A stretch of DNA of 61,139 nucleotides from JAJFUE01 sp039683515 (GTDB lineage Bacteria; Sumerlaeota; Sumerlaeia; MVZB01), in the NCBI GenBank assembly GCA_039683515.1, contig JBDKRG010000001.1:1-61139 (forward strand), given 5' to 3'. The notes under the pieces are model-generated. The model was not told where the DNA came from. It saw only the letters and a list, made by a program, of their open reading frames with translations, and did no database searches. Each line of letters opens with the position of its first letter. Position 1 is the first letter of the stretch. This document shows, one piece after another, positions 26,372-37,018 of the stretch. Position numbers and translations under genes: made by a program.

Positions 26372-26763
26372 GTTAATCCTCTAGACTTGATGATTCTATT
26401 CGCAACGCCGGCGCCGCCGGCTTTCAATCCATGTTCCAACTTCATTGAACGACGACGCGAAGGATTCCTTTTGCGCATTCGCGGCCGGCATGGCCGCTTT
26501 CTTGATCCGCGGTCAGCCCCACTGATGATTGCACGCGTTCAAAGGACGATTCAGGCAGGCCAAATCCGCGGCAAACACACCTCGGCCGCGCGCGCATGGC
26601 GCGGCCGCGCATCGTTATCATGCAAGCATCATGCCAGACCCGGAAGTCCAAAACGTGCTGTGTTATCGGTCGATCCATGTGCAATAACTGCGCAGACGAC
26701 AAGTTTCACTATGCAATAATTTCGCAGGCAGCGGTTCCGGGCGACCTGGCGCGTCTGCGGCTC
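26372..26763. other. Gene-free regulatory stretch between marR and efflux operon 2
   Basis: No coding region is evident in these 392 bases. The notable structure is a pair of similar 16-mers at 26680-26695 and 26712-26727, described separately. Confidence 0.6.
26680..26727 (-). promoter_or_regulatory. Direct-repeat pair, candidate MarR binding sites
   Basis: TGCAATAACTGCGCAG (26680-26695) and TGCAATAATTTCGCAG (26712-26727) match at 13 of 16 positions with a 32-bp phase, about three helical turns. They lie between the MarR gene and the adaptor gene. The regulator assignment is inferred from position. Confidence 0.4.
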
Positions 26764-27228
26764 TCATTTCTTCTTTCGATGGGATGCGCCGCCATCCCGG
26801 CGCGAAAAAACCCGGCACAGCATCTCGAGCGCGCAACCGACGGTCGCCTGCTCCTCGGCCGTCAAAGTCGCCAGCATCCTGGCCATTTTGCGACGGACCT
26901 CGTCGCGCGCCAGCTTCATGATCGCCTGGCCGTCGGCGGTCAGCCCCAGTTGCACGCAGCGCCGATTCTCGGGCGGGATGCGACGCCATACCCAGCCGCG
27001 CCGCACGAGACCGTCGACCATCTTGGACATGGTCGGCCGCATCAGCCCAATGTGATTGCTGACGTCCGAGAGGGTGGCGCCGTCATGGAGACTCAGGAAG
27101 ACAAGGACGCGGAACTGGGGGACGGAAATCTCGCCGGGGCGGCGGCCGCGCATCTCGTGGCGCAGCGTGCCCATGATCAGCGGGATGGTTTCGAGGAGGC
27201 GGTTGGCGGATTCGAGCGGGGTGGTCAT
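26764..27228 (-). CDS. MarR-family transcriptional regulator
   Basis: A 154-residue winged-helix regulator: helices ISVPQFRVLVFLSLHDGATL, recognition segment SDVSNHIGLMRPTMSKMVDG, and wing RRIPPENRRCVQLGLTADG with the conserved D/E-R-R pattern. MarR proteins sense small phenolic ligands or oxidants and often control efflux. It is on the same strand as pump operon 2 and about 390 bp upstream of it, making it the likely controller. Confidence 0.92.
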   Translation of the reverse strand: MTTPLESANRLLETIPLIMGTLRHEMRGRRPGEISVPQFRVLVFLSLHDGATLSDVSNHIGLMRPTMSKMVDGLVRRGWVWRRIPPENRRCVQLGLTADGQAIMKLARDEVRRKMARMLATLTAEEQATVGCALEMLCRVFSRRDGGASHRKKK

Positions 27229-27361
27229 CGATGTTGCTGGCCTGACGAACAGTTTCCTTTTCTAACTTTATCCTCTTGAAACCATCCTGTCAACGGCGGT
27301 CTTGCGGATTTTATCGCTCACGGAGGAACGGAAGCGCGGAACCGGAAGAATGATGGATAAG

Positions 27362-27440
27362 ACGCGAGAGATGCGATATGAGATATGGGAGTTGAGTCAT
27401 TCATCTCATCTCTCATCTCTCATGGCTCATCTCTGCTTTC
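27362..27440 (+). repeat. CATCTCAT-type imperfect hairpin repeat
   Basis: A purine-rich arm (GAGAGATGCGATATGAGATATG) is followed by a CATCTCATCTCTCATCTCT-type arm, together an imperfect hairpin of short tandem units. It sits directly before the EamA gene. Confidence 0.7.
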
Positions 27441-28346
27441 ATGCCCAGCCCGACACCCGCCCAAACCTCTTCGCGCGCCGCGACCACCGCCGCCGTCGGG
27501 TCGATTCTCCTGTGGTGCTGGAGCGGCGTCTGCTTCCGGATGGGCGCCGAGCTGATGGGCGACATGGCCTACCTGACCGGCATGACGGCCGTCGGCTCGC
27601 TCACCGTCATCGTGCTTCACGCATGGGGCGGCAAGCCGATCGCCCCGCTCCTCAAGCTCCCGCCGCGCGTCATCTTCGCCGGCTTCTGGGGCGTGGCGTT
27701 TTACACCGTGATCCTCTCGATGGCGTTCGGGATGGCCGACCCGCCCGATATCGGCCAGATCAACCTGCTCAATTACCTCTGGCCGATCTGGCTCGTGCTG
27801 CTGTCGTTCTTCATGCTCGCGGAGAAAGCCAACCCCCTCCGCACGCTCGCCGGCGCGCTGGCGGGCCTGGCCGGCGTCGCGATCGCGCGCGGCCCGAAGG
27901 AGCTGGCGGTCGTCCCGACAAACCTTCTCCCCCACGCGATGGCGCTGGCCGGCGGCGTCATGTGGTCGCTCTACTGCGTCCTGCTCCGGCGCTGGCGCGT
28001 CCCCGAGGAAAACGGCGGCACGGCCTTTCATTTCGCCGTCTGCGCCGCGATGGCCGCGCTGATCGCGTGGTGGCGCGGCCAGTGGCACGCGCTCCCGCCG
28101 GTTTCGGCGAATATGATTTTCTGGATCCTGTTCGGCGGGATCGGCCCGGTCGGCCTCGGCTACCACTGGTGGGAGATCGGCATGAAACGCGGCAACGTCC
28201 ACCTGATCAGCCTGCTCGCCTACTTCATCCCGATCGGCTCGAGCGCGCTGATCGGATTCTTTTTCCGCCAGGCGCTCAATCCGGGGCTTTTAATCGGCGC
28301 ATTCCTCATCGCCGCCGGAGCCTGGATCGCCCGAGAAAAAAAATAA
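27441..28346 (+). CDS. EamA-family (DMT superfamily) transporter
   Basis: A 301-residue integral membrane protein with about ten hydrophobic helices in two EamA halves. The internal similarity includes INLLNYLWPIWLVLLSFFML in the first half and HLISLLAYFIPIGSSALIGF in the second, the usual positions. These transporters export amino acids, nucleosides or drugs. It resembles the aromatic-amino-acid exporter YddG subgroup (WCWSGVCFRMGAEL, NYLWPIWLVLLS), but the substrate is not certain. Flanked on both sides by tandem repeats. Confidence 0.9.
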   Translation: MPSPTPAQTSSRAATTAAVGSILLWCWSGVCFRMGAELMGDMAYLTGMTAVGSLTVIVLHAWGGKPIAPLLKLPPRVIFAGFWGVAFYTVILSMAFGMADPPDIGQINLLNYLWPIWLVLLSFFMLAEKANPLRTLAGALAGLAGVAIARGPKELAVVPTNLLPHAMALAGGVMWSLYCVLLRRWRVPEENGGTAFHFAVCAAMAALIAWWRGQWHALPPVSANMIFWILFGGIGPVGLGYHWWEIGMKRGNVHLISLLAYFIPIGSSALIGFFFRQALNPGLLIGAFLIAAGAWIAREKK

Positions 28347-28355
28347 ATTTGAACC

Positions 28356-28415
28356 GTATAGGGTCCTATGGGTCCTATAGGTCCTATAGGTCCTATAGGT
28401 CTTATAGGTCCTATA
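28356..28415 (+). repeat. GGTCCTATA 9-bp tandem array
   Basis: About six 9-bp units of GGTCCTATA with small changes, between the convergent ends of the EamA and UbiD genes. CCTATAGG within the array is a perfect palindrome, so the array can fold on itself. Related 9-bp arrays occur at 44041-44083 and 61046-61080. Confidence 0.9.
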
Positions 28416-28429
28416 CTCCCCACACTCCC

Positions 28430-30208
28430 CTAACCCTTGAAAAGCTCTCCCCACCGCGCCTCGACCTTCCGCGCGATCTCCGGCGCGACTTCCACCTCGC
28501 CGGGGTACCACGGCTTCATCCGCGCGTCGATCACGATCGGGCCGCGATGAACCACATGATTCCTTCTGATCTCGACCGACGCCGAATGCACGTCGGCCGC
28601 GGGCTCGAACCGGGTGAACGTCGTCCACAGGAAGCGGATCGTCGATGAGACGGCTTCGCCGGGCTTGTCGCACAGCACGACGAGCGGCCAGTCCAGAAGC
28701 CTTTTGTTCTTGGCAAGGAGCGACGGGAACGAATCGCCGCCGTGGCCGTCGGTTTCATCGTCGCTCTTGTAGGCGGGGCCGCCCAGGACCAGGCAGCCGG
28801 GGCAGAACACGGCGACCTCGCGCGTGCCGGCCGGCGGCTCGCCCGACCACTCGCGCGGCAGCTCGCGGCAGGCCTCCCCGAGCCCGAGCATCACGCCCTT
28901 GCTCCCCTTGTTGACTTCCGGCCCGGTGTAGTCGAGCGTGTCCATCGAGAGGTCGGAGAAAATGTAGAGGTCGGTCTCGGGGTGGAACCGCGCCAGCACG
29001 TGCTCGAGGAGCGCGCGGAAATCGGCGAGGTCGCGCGGCGTGTCGGTCGCGATCAGGAATTTCGTGAAGCTCAGCTGCCCCTCGCCGAGGATCCGGAATG
29101 CGGCCGACATCGCCTCGCGGCCGTAGCGCTCCCAGACGACCGCCGCCGCGAGGGCGTGGAAGCCGGTCTCGCCGTAGCTCCACAGCTCGCGCACCGCCGG
29201 CATCGCCAGCGGGTAGACCGGCTTGAGCAGTTTTTGAAGATACTCGCCGATGAAGTAGTCCTCCTGGCGCGGCTTGCCGACGACCGTCGCCGGAAAGATC
29301 GCGTCCTTGCGATGGAAGACCGCGTCGCAGTGAAAGACCGGGTAGTCGTGCTTGAGCGAGTAGTAGCCGTAATGGTCGCCGAACGGCCCCTCGGGGCGGC
29401 GCTCGCGCGGCGGGACTTTGCCGACGAGCGCGAACTCGGCCTCGGCGATGAGCTCGCGCGGGCCGATCGGGTTTTCGACGACGTCCAGTTTCTCGCCGAG
29501 AATGAGCGAGGCCAGAAGCAGCTCGCTCACGCCGTGCGGCAGCGGCGCGATCGCCGACAGGATCAGCGCCGGCGGCCCGCCGAGGAAAACACTGACCGGC
29601 AACGCCTCGCCACGCTGCTCGGCCTCGTAATCATGAAACCCGCCCCCCTTGCCGATCTGCCAGTGCATGCCGGCCGTCGCGTCGTCGAAGCGCTGCATGC
29701 GGTACATGCCGAGGTTGGCGCGGCCGTCGGCCGGCGAATGCGTGAGCACCAGCGGCAAAGTCAAAAACGCGCCGCCGTCGTCGGGCCAGGTTTTCGTGAA
29801 CGGCAATTCGGTCAGCTTCGCCGGCTGCATGCGGTTTTCGAGGATCGGGCCGCGGCGGTTGCGGTCGAGGCCGATGTGAAGCCCCTCCATCATGAGCCGG
29901 CCGATCTTGCCGGCCGAGGGGGGCATCTCGAGCGCCATCTCGGCGACGCGGGCGATCATTTCGAACGGCCGCTCGCCGAACGCCCACTCGACCCGCTCCG
30001 GCGTGCCGAACAGGTTCGTCACGACCGGAAATTTGCTTCCCCTGACATTCGTAAAAAGCAGCGCCGGCCCGCCCTCCGCGATCACGCGCCGATGGATCTC
30101 GGCAAGCTCCTGGTCCGGGTCGACCGGCGCCGAAACAACGGCCAACTGCTTGCGGGAATGAAGCAGTTCCAGAAACTGACGGAGGTTGCGGATCGGTTTG
30201 GTCATCAT
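28430..30208 (-). CDS. ubiD: UbiD-family prenylated-FMN decarboxylase
   Basis: A 592-residue UbiD-type decarboxylase. The conserved core includes NLRQFLELL, TNLFGTPERVEWAFG, the prFMN/metal region and the hallmark EAEFALVGKVPPRERRPEGP followed by FGDHYGYYS. The enzymes use prenylated FMN made by UbiX to decarboxylate aromatic acids in ubiquinone or futalosine-menaquinone synthesis. The UbiA-type prenyltransferase elsewhere in the window fits a menaquinone pathway. It is longer than E. coli UbiD (about 500), and the extra C-terminal block holds YPGEVEVAPEIARKVEARWG. Adjacent ATGs at 30208 and 30205 cannot be separated. Confidence 0.92.
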   Translation of the reverse strand: MMTKPIRNLRQFLELLHSRKQLAVVSAPVDPDQELAEIHRRVIAEGGPALLFTNVRGSKFPVVTNLFGTPERVEWAFGERPFEMIARVAEMALEMPPSAGKIGRLMMEGLHIGLDRNRRGPILENRMQPAKLTELPFTKTWPDDGGAFLTLPLVLTHSPADGRANLGMYRMQRFDDATAGMHWQIGKGGGFHDYEAEQRGEALPVSVFLGGPPALILSAIAPLPHGVSELLLASLILGEKLDVVENPIGPRELIAEAEFALVGKVPPRERRPEGPFGDHYGYYSLKHDYPVFHCDAVFHRKDAIFPATVVGKPRQEDYFIGEYLQKLLKPVYPLAMPAVRELWSYGETGFHALAAAVVWERYGREAMSAAFRILGEGQLSFTKFLIATDTPRDLADFRALLEHVLARFHPETDLYIFSDLSMDTLDYTGPEVNKGSKGVMLGLGEACRELPREWSGEPPAGTREVAVFCPGCLVLGGPAYKSDDETDGHGGDSFPSLLAKNKRLLDWPLVVLCDKPGEAVSSTIRFLWTTFTRFEPAADVHSASVEIRRNHVVHRGPIVIDARMKPWYPGEVEVAPEIARKVEARWGELFKG

Positions 30209-30221
30209 TGAATTCCAGAAA

Positions 30222-30319
30222 ATTGAACCACGGAGACACGGAGACACGGAGAAGAAAAGAAAAATCGGAAAAAGTTGATGACGGAAATTCTCCGCGTCTC
30301 CGTGTCTCCGTGGTTCAAT
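30222..30319. repeat. 32-bp near-perfect inverted repeat (CGGAGACA type)
   Basis: Arms 30222-30253 and 30288-30319 are reverse complements with a single mismatch. They enclose a 34-base A-rich loop. Each arm begins ATTGAACCACGG and contains tandem CGGAGACA units. It fills the whole gap between the NifA-like gene and ubiD. A single decayed arm of the same family lies at 51496-51530. Confidence 0.95.
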
Positions 30320-30325
30320 CCGTAT

Positions 30326-31888
<1,563 letters not shown>

Positions 31889-31957
31889 GGGTGTTTGATC
31901 GCTTTAAGTTCAGGCTGCAAGGCGGTCCGCGGCGCGTCCGGCCGGCGGGCGGGGCGA

Positions 31958-31977
31958 TTCCTACCAAACTGTAGGAA
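31958..31977 (-). promoter_or_regulatory. Perfect dyad upstream of the NifA-like gene
   Basis: TTCCTAC, 6-bp spacer, GTAGGAA, perfectly symmetric, about 70 bp upstream of the regulator start. A second short dyad CCGATTGTCAATCGG follows near 31987. They lie in the 255-base divergent gap before the LamG gene, which has no other evident content. Confidence 0.55.
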
Positions 31978-32143
31978 ATCGCGCGCCGATTGTCAATCGG
32001 CGAGAGCGCGGGCCGCCCATGCCCGCGGCGTTCATTGCGCGCCGCCATGGAAAAATGGCTGGATAGACGGCGGGAAAACGTGAAAAATGGCATCAATGTA
32101 ATGATTGATGTACGCGGCGGCACGCGCCGCGGCGAGAGCGAAA

Positions 32144-35100
32144 ATGAAAAATTTATTGTTCGTCCTGATGTTCTGCATTTTCGTGGACGCAGCCCGCGGC
32201 TCCGCGCCGGTGGTTTCGGGGGTCGGCGCCGCGCCCGTCCAGGACACCTGGGCGCGGGTCGGCTGGCAGACGGACGTCGGCGCGAATTCGTATGTCGACT
32301 ACGGCCTCACCGCGAACTATGACCACGTCACCAGCGACAGCGCCCTGGTGACGGCCCACCAGATCCAACTCAACAACCTCGCCCCCGGCACGATCTACCA
32401 TTACCGGGTCCGCGGCGCAAACGCCTCGGGCGAAACGTCGGCGAGCGGCGATTACACGCTCACCACCGGGCCGGCGGTTTTCGGCGCCGAGTGCAACCCG
32501 ACCGGCGACCCGATCGGCGGTGGAACCGGCTACGGCCGGATTTGCACCCCGGCCGAGGCGACGGTGGTCGTCGACACCGCCGCGGAGCTTCTCAACGCGA
32601 TCTCTTCGGCAACCTCCGGCACGATCATTTACGTCGACGACAATGCCGAGATCGACCTGACCTCCCAAACCGGCGCGATCCTCGTTCCCGGCGGCGTGAC
32701 GATCGCCAGCGGGCGCGGACGCAACGGCTCGCTCGGCGGCCTGATCTTCACTCATTTATTTTCGGCGAGGCACTACCTGTTCCAGACCGGCGGCCCGGGC
32801 GTGCGCTTCACCGGCCTGCGAATCGCGGGGCCCCATTGCGGCAACGGCCGCACGATCCCATATGCGTATGGCGTCACGTTCGCCCATAACGACTGCGAAT
32901 TCGACAATTGCGAAATTTTTGGGTTCAACCTGGCGTCAGTCGCAACCAGCGGAAATCTTACCGGCATCAAGGTCCACCACAATTACATCCACCACAACCA
33001 GCGCAACGGCTGGGGCTACGGCGTCGCGTGCTATACGAGCCGGGAGTGCCTGATCGAGGGCAACCTGTTCGATTTCTGCCGCCACGCGGTTGCGTCCTCG
33101 GGCGTGCTGCCCGCCAGTTACGAAGCGCGCTACAACCTCTACATGGACAACTCGATCAGCCACGTGTTCGACATGCACGGCGCGAACGATTTCGAGAAAA
33201 CCATCATGCAGGGCAACTGGCGCTTCGACGAGGCCTCGGGCACGGTCGCCAACGACTCTTCGGAGTACGGCGGCAACGACGCCGCGCTCGTCAACTTCAG
33301 CGCGCCGTCGTGCTGGACGGCCGGCAAAATCCTCAACGCCCTGCGGTTCGACGGCGCCGACGATTACGTCGACTGCGGCGCGCAATCGAACCTCGCCGGC
33401 GGCAGCTTCAGCATCACGGCGTGGATCAAGCCGGACGCCGTCGCCGGCACGCAAGCGATCGTCAGCAAGGGCGACAACGATGCATCGGGTTACGGCTACA
33501 GCCTGCGGCTGGTCGGCTCCGCCCTCGAGGGCGCGATTCACAACTCGAGCGGCGCGCGCGTGAGCGCGGCCACGAACCCGGGAACGATTCCGGCCGGCGC
33601 GTGGACGCACGTCGCGATGACGTTCAACGGCGCCACCGCGATCCTCTACGTCAACGGCGCGTCCGCCAAAACGTTCTCGTGCGGCGGCGTCCTGCAATCG
33701 TCCAGCCACCCGTTCACGATCGGCCGCGACTCGACGGCCGCGACTTCGCATTTCAAGGGCATTCTCGACGAAGTCCGCTGCTACAGCACCGCGATCGCCG
33801 CCGCCGACGTGCTTCGCCATTACAACATCGAGGGGGACGTCGCCGGCGAGACGATCCGGATCCACCACAACACGGTGCGCTGCGTGAACCAGAGCGCGGT
33901 CCTGATCCGCGGCGTGCCGACGGTCGGCTGCTGGGTCGACAACAACTGGTTCTGGCGCCCATACGGCGGCCTCGTCGTCCGCCAGACGAACGCCTACGGC
34001 AACCTGTTCGTCGGCGACAACATTTATGGGCGCCAAACTCCGCCGCCCGACCCGGCCGCCGGGACGATGCTCGGCGCGTGGGATTTCAACGAGGGCTCCG
34101 GCGCGACCGCCGCCGACACTTCCGGCAACAGCCGCACCGGAACGCTCGCCAACATGGATACGGCCTCGGCCTGGGTGGCCGGCACGAGCGGCACGGCGCT
34201 GACGTTCGACGGCGTCAACGATTACGTCGCCTGCGGCGCGAGCCTCACGCAGACCGACCACATCGCGATCGACTTGTGGGTCAAGTTCGACGCGTTCGCC
34301 GAATACCAGTACGTCCTGACGAACAACCTGTTCGATATCTTCAACCGCGGCGGCTGGGCGGGGAACAAGCTCTACTTCCGCTATCGCATCGCCGAGAACA
34401 CGGCCGGCGGGGACTCGGCGTGGAACTACTACACCGGCGTCAAGAGCACGACCGCGCTGGCGACCGGCGTCTGGTATCACGTCGTGTGCGCGCGCGACGG
34501 CGACAGGCTTCGGATCTTCATCAACGGCGAGCTCGAACGCGAGCTGGACTGCCTCGACGGCTACACGCCCGCCTCGCCCGGCACGCTCAAGCTCGGCAAC
34601 GCGATCGACGGCTCGCTCGACGAGGTCAAAATCTTCACGCCCGGCCCGGAACACCCCGGCAACCATGCGCCGACCCTCGCTTGGACGGGCGAAACGAATT
34701 TCAGCGGCGACGGCGTCGACCCGCAGACCGGCACGATGGCGAGCACGTTCACGTTCCGCGTGAAATACACCGACGCCGACGGCGACGAGCCGGCGCCCGG
34801 CTACCCCAAGCTCCACATCCTGCGCGGCGGCGCCGAGTTCGCCTACGCAACCCCGCTCACGATGATGCCAATCGACGCGAGCCCCTGCTCGACCGGCCGC
34901 GTCTACACCTGCAAGGTCAAGCTGCCGCGCGGCTCGGATTACACCTATTGTTTCGAGGCGCCGGACGACGTCGGCGACGGGGCGACGGGAAGCGCGACGG
35001 CCGAAACCGCCGGGCCGGCCGTGACCTCCGGCAACTCGACCCCCGTCCTGCAATGGCCGGACGAAACGAACTTCGTCGAGACCGGCGTCTACCCCGGCAG

Positions 35101-35914
35101 CGGCACGAGCGACACGGCGTTCGATTACCGCGTCCGCTTCATGGACAACGACAACGACCCGCCGCAGGCCGGCTACCCGAAGGTGCGCATCATGCGCGGC
35201 GGCGTCGACATCCCCGGCAGCCCGTTCACGATGGCCGAGATGAACACGAACAGCTACCTGACCGGACGCAAATACCAGCTGCTCAAGAAGCTTTCGGCCG
35301 CGACCGACTACACATACCAGTTCATCGCAAAGGACAGCAACGGCGCGACGGCCGACCCGTCGGTCGCGGCGAACTCGCCGGACGTCACGGCCGGCTCGGC
35401 GGTGTGGACCGAAATTTATTCGACCGCCAACGCGATCACGACCGCCACCCTATCCGTTCAGGTCGTGTTCAGCCAAAGCGTGACCGGGTTCACGGCGGGC
35501 GACGTGGTCGTCGCCAACGGCGCCGTCAGCGGGTTCAGCGGGTCGGGGTCGGGCTACTCGTTCAACGTCACGCCGGCCGCGGCGGGCGTCGTCACGGTCG
35601 ACGTCCCGGCCGGAGTCTGCGCGAACGACTCGAGCGTGCCCAACACGGCCGCCACGCGGCTCAGCCGCGTCTATTACCCGCCCGCCGGCGCCGATGAGAT
35701 CTGGGTCGGCCATGGCTACCCGGGCGCGCGGCTCGGCACCTATGGCGATCCGTTCGATTGGATGGCGGACGGGCTTGCGTGGGTCAAGTCCGGCGGAATC
35801 ATTCACGTGCTGACCGGCTCAAACCCGGAGACGATCCGGATCACGAAAAACGCGCGCCTCGAAAGCAGCGGCGGGACGGCGCGGATCGGCTCGGGGACCG
35901 GCTTGGCGCCGTGA
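32144..35914 (+). CDS. Large secreted LamG / fibronectin-like / beta-helix protein
   Basis: A 1,256-residue protein from ATG 32144 behind GAGAG, with signal peptide MKNLLFVLMFCIFVDAARGS. An N-terminal fibronectin-III-like domain (APGTIYHYRVRGANASG) is followed by a parallel beta-helix region resembling pectate lyases (INNCE-type turns, HHNYIHHNQRNGWGYGV, about 130-340). Two LamG/concanavalin-like domains follow (about 350-560 and 640-840; GAWDFNEGSGATAADTSGN), then two repeated sandwich domains (TNFSGDGVDPQTG / TNFVETGVYPGSG) and a bacterial Ig-like domain (FSQSVTGFTAGDVVVANG). It ends without an obvious sorting signal. Probably binds or processes polysaccharide outside the cell. Confidence 0.85.
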   Translation: MKNLLFVLMFCIFVDAARGSAPVVSGVGAAPVQDTWARVGWQTDVGANSYVDYGLTANYDHVTSDSALVTAHQIQLNNLAPGTIYHYRVRGANASGETSASGDYTLTTGPAVFGAECNPTGDPIGGGTGYGRICTPAEATVVVDTAAELLNAISSATSGTIIYVDDNAEIDLTSQTGAILVPGGVTIASGRGRNGSLGGLIFTHLFSARHYLFQTGGPGVRFTGLRIAGPHCGNGRTIPYAYGVTFAHNDCEFDNCEIFGFNLASVATSGNLTGIKVHHNYIHHNQRNGWGYGVACYTSRECLIEGNLFDFCRHAVASSGVLPASYEARYNLYMDNSISHVFDMHGANDFEKTIMQGNWRFDEASGTVANDSSEYGGNDAALVNFSAPSCWTAGKILNALRFDGADDYVDCGAQSNLAGGSFSITAWIKPDAVAGTQAIVSKGDNDASGYGYSLRLVGSALEGAIHNSSGARVSAATNPGTIPAGAWTHVAMTFNGATAILYVNGASAKTFSCGGVLQSSSHPFTIGRDSTAATSHFKGILDEVRCYSTAIAAADVLRHYNIEGDVAGETIRIHHNTVRCVNQSAVLIRGVPTVGCWVDNNWFWRPYGGLVVRQTNAYGNLFVGDNIYGRQTPPPDPAAGTMLGAWDFNEGSGATAADTSGNSRTGTLANMDTASAWVAGTSGTALTFDGVNDYVACGASLTQTDHIAIDLWVKFDAFAEYQYVLTNNLFDIFNRGGWAGNKLYFRYRIAENTAGGDSAWNYYTGVKSTTALATGVWYHVVCARDGDRLRIFINGELERELDCLDGYTPASPGTLKLGNAIDGSLDEVKIFTPGPEHPGNHAPTLAWTGETNFSGDGVDPQTGTMASTFTFRVKYTDADGDEPAPGYPKLHILRGGAEFAYATPLTMMPIDASPCSTGRVYTCKVKLPRGSDYTYCFEAPDDVGDGATGSATAETAGPAVTSGNSTPVLQWPDETNFVETGVYPGSGTSDTAFDYRVRFMDNDNDPPQAGYPKVRIMRGGVDIPGSPFTMAEMNTNSYLTGRKYQLLKKLSAATDYTYQFIAKDSNGATADPSVAANSPDVTAGSAVWTEIYSTANAITTATLSVQVVFSQSVTGFTAGDVVVANGAVSGFSGSGSGYSFNVTPAAAGVVTVDVPAGVCANDSSVPNTAATRLSRVYYPPAGADEIWVGHGYPGARLGTYGDPFDWMADGLAWVKSGGIIHVLTGSNPETIRITKNARLESSGGTARIGSGTGLAP

Positions 35915-35929
35915 CGTCGATCCGGCCGA

Positions 35930-37018
35930 TTATTCAATCTCAATCACCCTGAACTCTTTGGGCGTCTTCGACAGCGCCTCGTAGCCGGTCCGCGTCACCA
36001 GCACGAGGTCCTCGATGCGGATGCCGCCCTGGCCGGGCAGGTAGACGCCGGGCTCGATCGTGATCACCATGCCGGGCCGGAGCACCTCGCGGCTGCGCGG
36101 GTTGAGCGTCGGGGCCTCGTGGATGTTGAGGCCGACGCCGTGGCCGAGGCCGTGCGTGAAATACTCGTCGAGGCCCTTGCGCTTGAGCCGGCCGCGCGCG
36201 ATCCGGTCGAGGTCCGCGCACTTCATCCCCGGCCCGACTTCGGACAGGGTCTTCTCCTGCGCGTCGAGCAGCGCCTCATACGCCTTCATGAGCCGCGGCC
36301 GCGGCCGTTTCGCAAGGCCGACCGTGCGCGTCATGTCCGAGCAATACCCCTCGACCACGAGCCCCATGTCGATCAGGAGCAGCCCGCCTTTTTCGAGCGG
36401 CCGCGCCTGCGGCTCGTAATGCGGTCGCGAGCTCATCGCGCCGCAAGCGACGATCGAGTCGAAGCTGAGCCGCTCGGCGCCGATGAAATCGGCCTCGTGG
36501 CGGATGCGGAGCGCCAGGTCGCGCTCGGTCTCGTCGCCCCTGATGGAATTCAAGACACTCGCCAGGACCTCGTCGTTGAGCCGCGCGCTACGCCGGATGG
36601 CGCGCGCCTCGGCGGGCGACTTGACGAGGCGCATCGCCGCGATCAGCTCGTCGGCCGGCCGCCAGTCGGCGGCAACGACTTCCTGCCACTGGCGGACGCT
36701 GGCCCACGCGGTCGTCCCCTCGAACCCCATCGTGCGCGGCTTGAATTCGGCGGCCCATTTGCCGAGCCCGAGCAGCGGGGTGGTCATGAGCCGCACTTCG
36801 CAGTTGGACACCGCCGCGCGCCCCGCCTCGATGTAGCGGCCGTCGAGGAGCATGATCGCGCCGGCGGGCGTGACCAGCAGCAGCGACAGCGAGCAGCGCA
36901 TCCCCGTCAGGTAGAACGTGTTGCCGCGGTCGAAGACCAGCAGCGCATCCAGGCCCCTGCGCCCCAGGCTCTTCTGGAGTTGCCCCATGCGCCTGGCGTA
37001 TTCGGCTGGAGGGATCAT
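35930..37018 (-). CDS. M24 Xaa-Pro peptidase
   Basis: A 362-residue creatinase/aminopeptidase-P-fold enzyme. The N-terminal domain contains DALLVFDRGNTFYLTGM. The C-terminal pita-bread domain carries the five metal ligands in LLIDMGLVVEGYCSDMTRTV (two Asp), HGLGHGVGLNIHE (His), VITIEPGVYL (Glu) and GIRIEDLVLV (Glu). It removes N-terminal residues from Xaa-Pro peptides using two Mn or Co ions. Its ATG shares one base with the HtrA stop (TGATG), so the two proteases are translationally coupled. Confidence 0.94.
   Translation of the reverse strand: MIPPAEYARRMGQLQKSLGRRGLDALLVFDRGNTFYLTGMRCSLSLLLVTPAGAIMLLDGRYIEAGRAAVSNCEVRLMTTPLLGLGKWAAEFKPRTMGFEGTTAWASVRQWQEVVAADWRPADELIAAMRLVKSPAEARAIRRSARLNDEVLASVLNSIRGDETERDLALRIRHEADFIGAERLSFDSIVACGAMSSRPHYEPQARPLEKGGLLLIDMGLVVEGYCSDMTRTVGLAKRPRPRLMKAYEALLDAQEKTLSEVGPGMKCADLDRIARGRLKRKGLDEYFTHGLGHGVGLNIHEAPTLNPRSREVLRPGMVITIEPGVYLPGQGGIRIEDLVLVTRTGYEALSKTPKEFRVIEIE

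Noticed and set aside
30222..30319. Rho-independent terminator of the NifA-like gene
   Set aside because: The stem is long and near perfect, but there is no T tract after either arm and the arms are built of tandem units. Described as a repeat instead.
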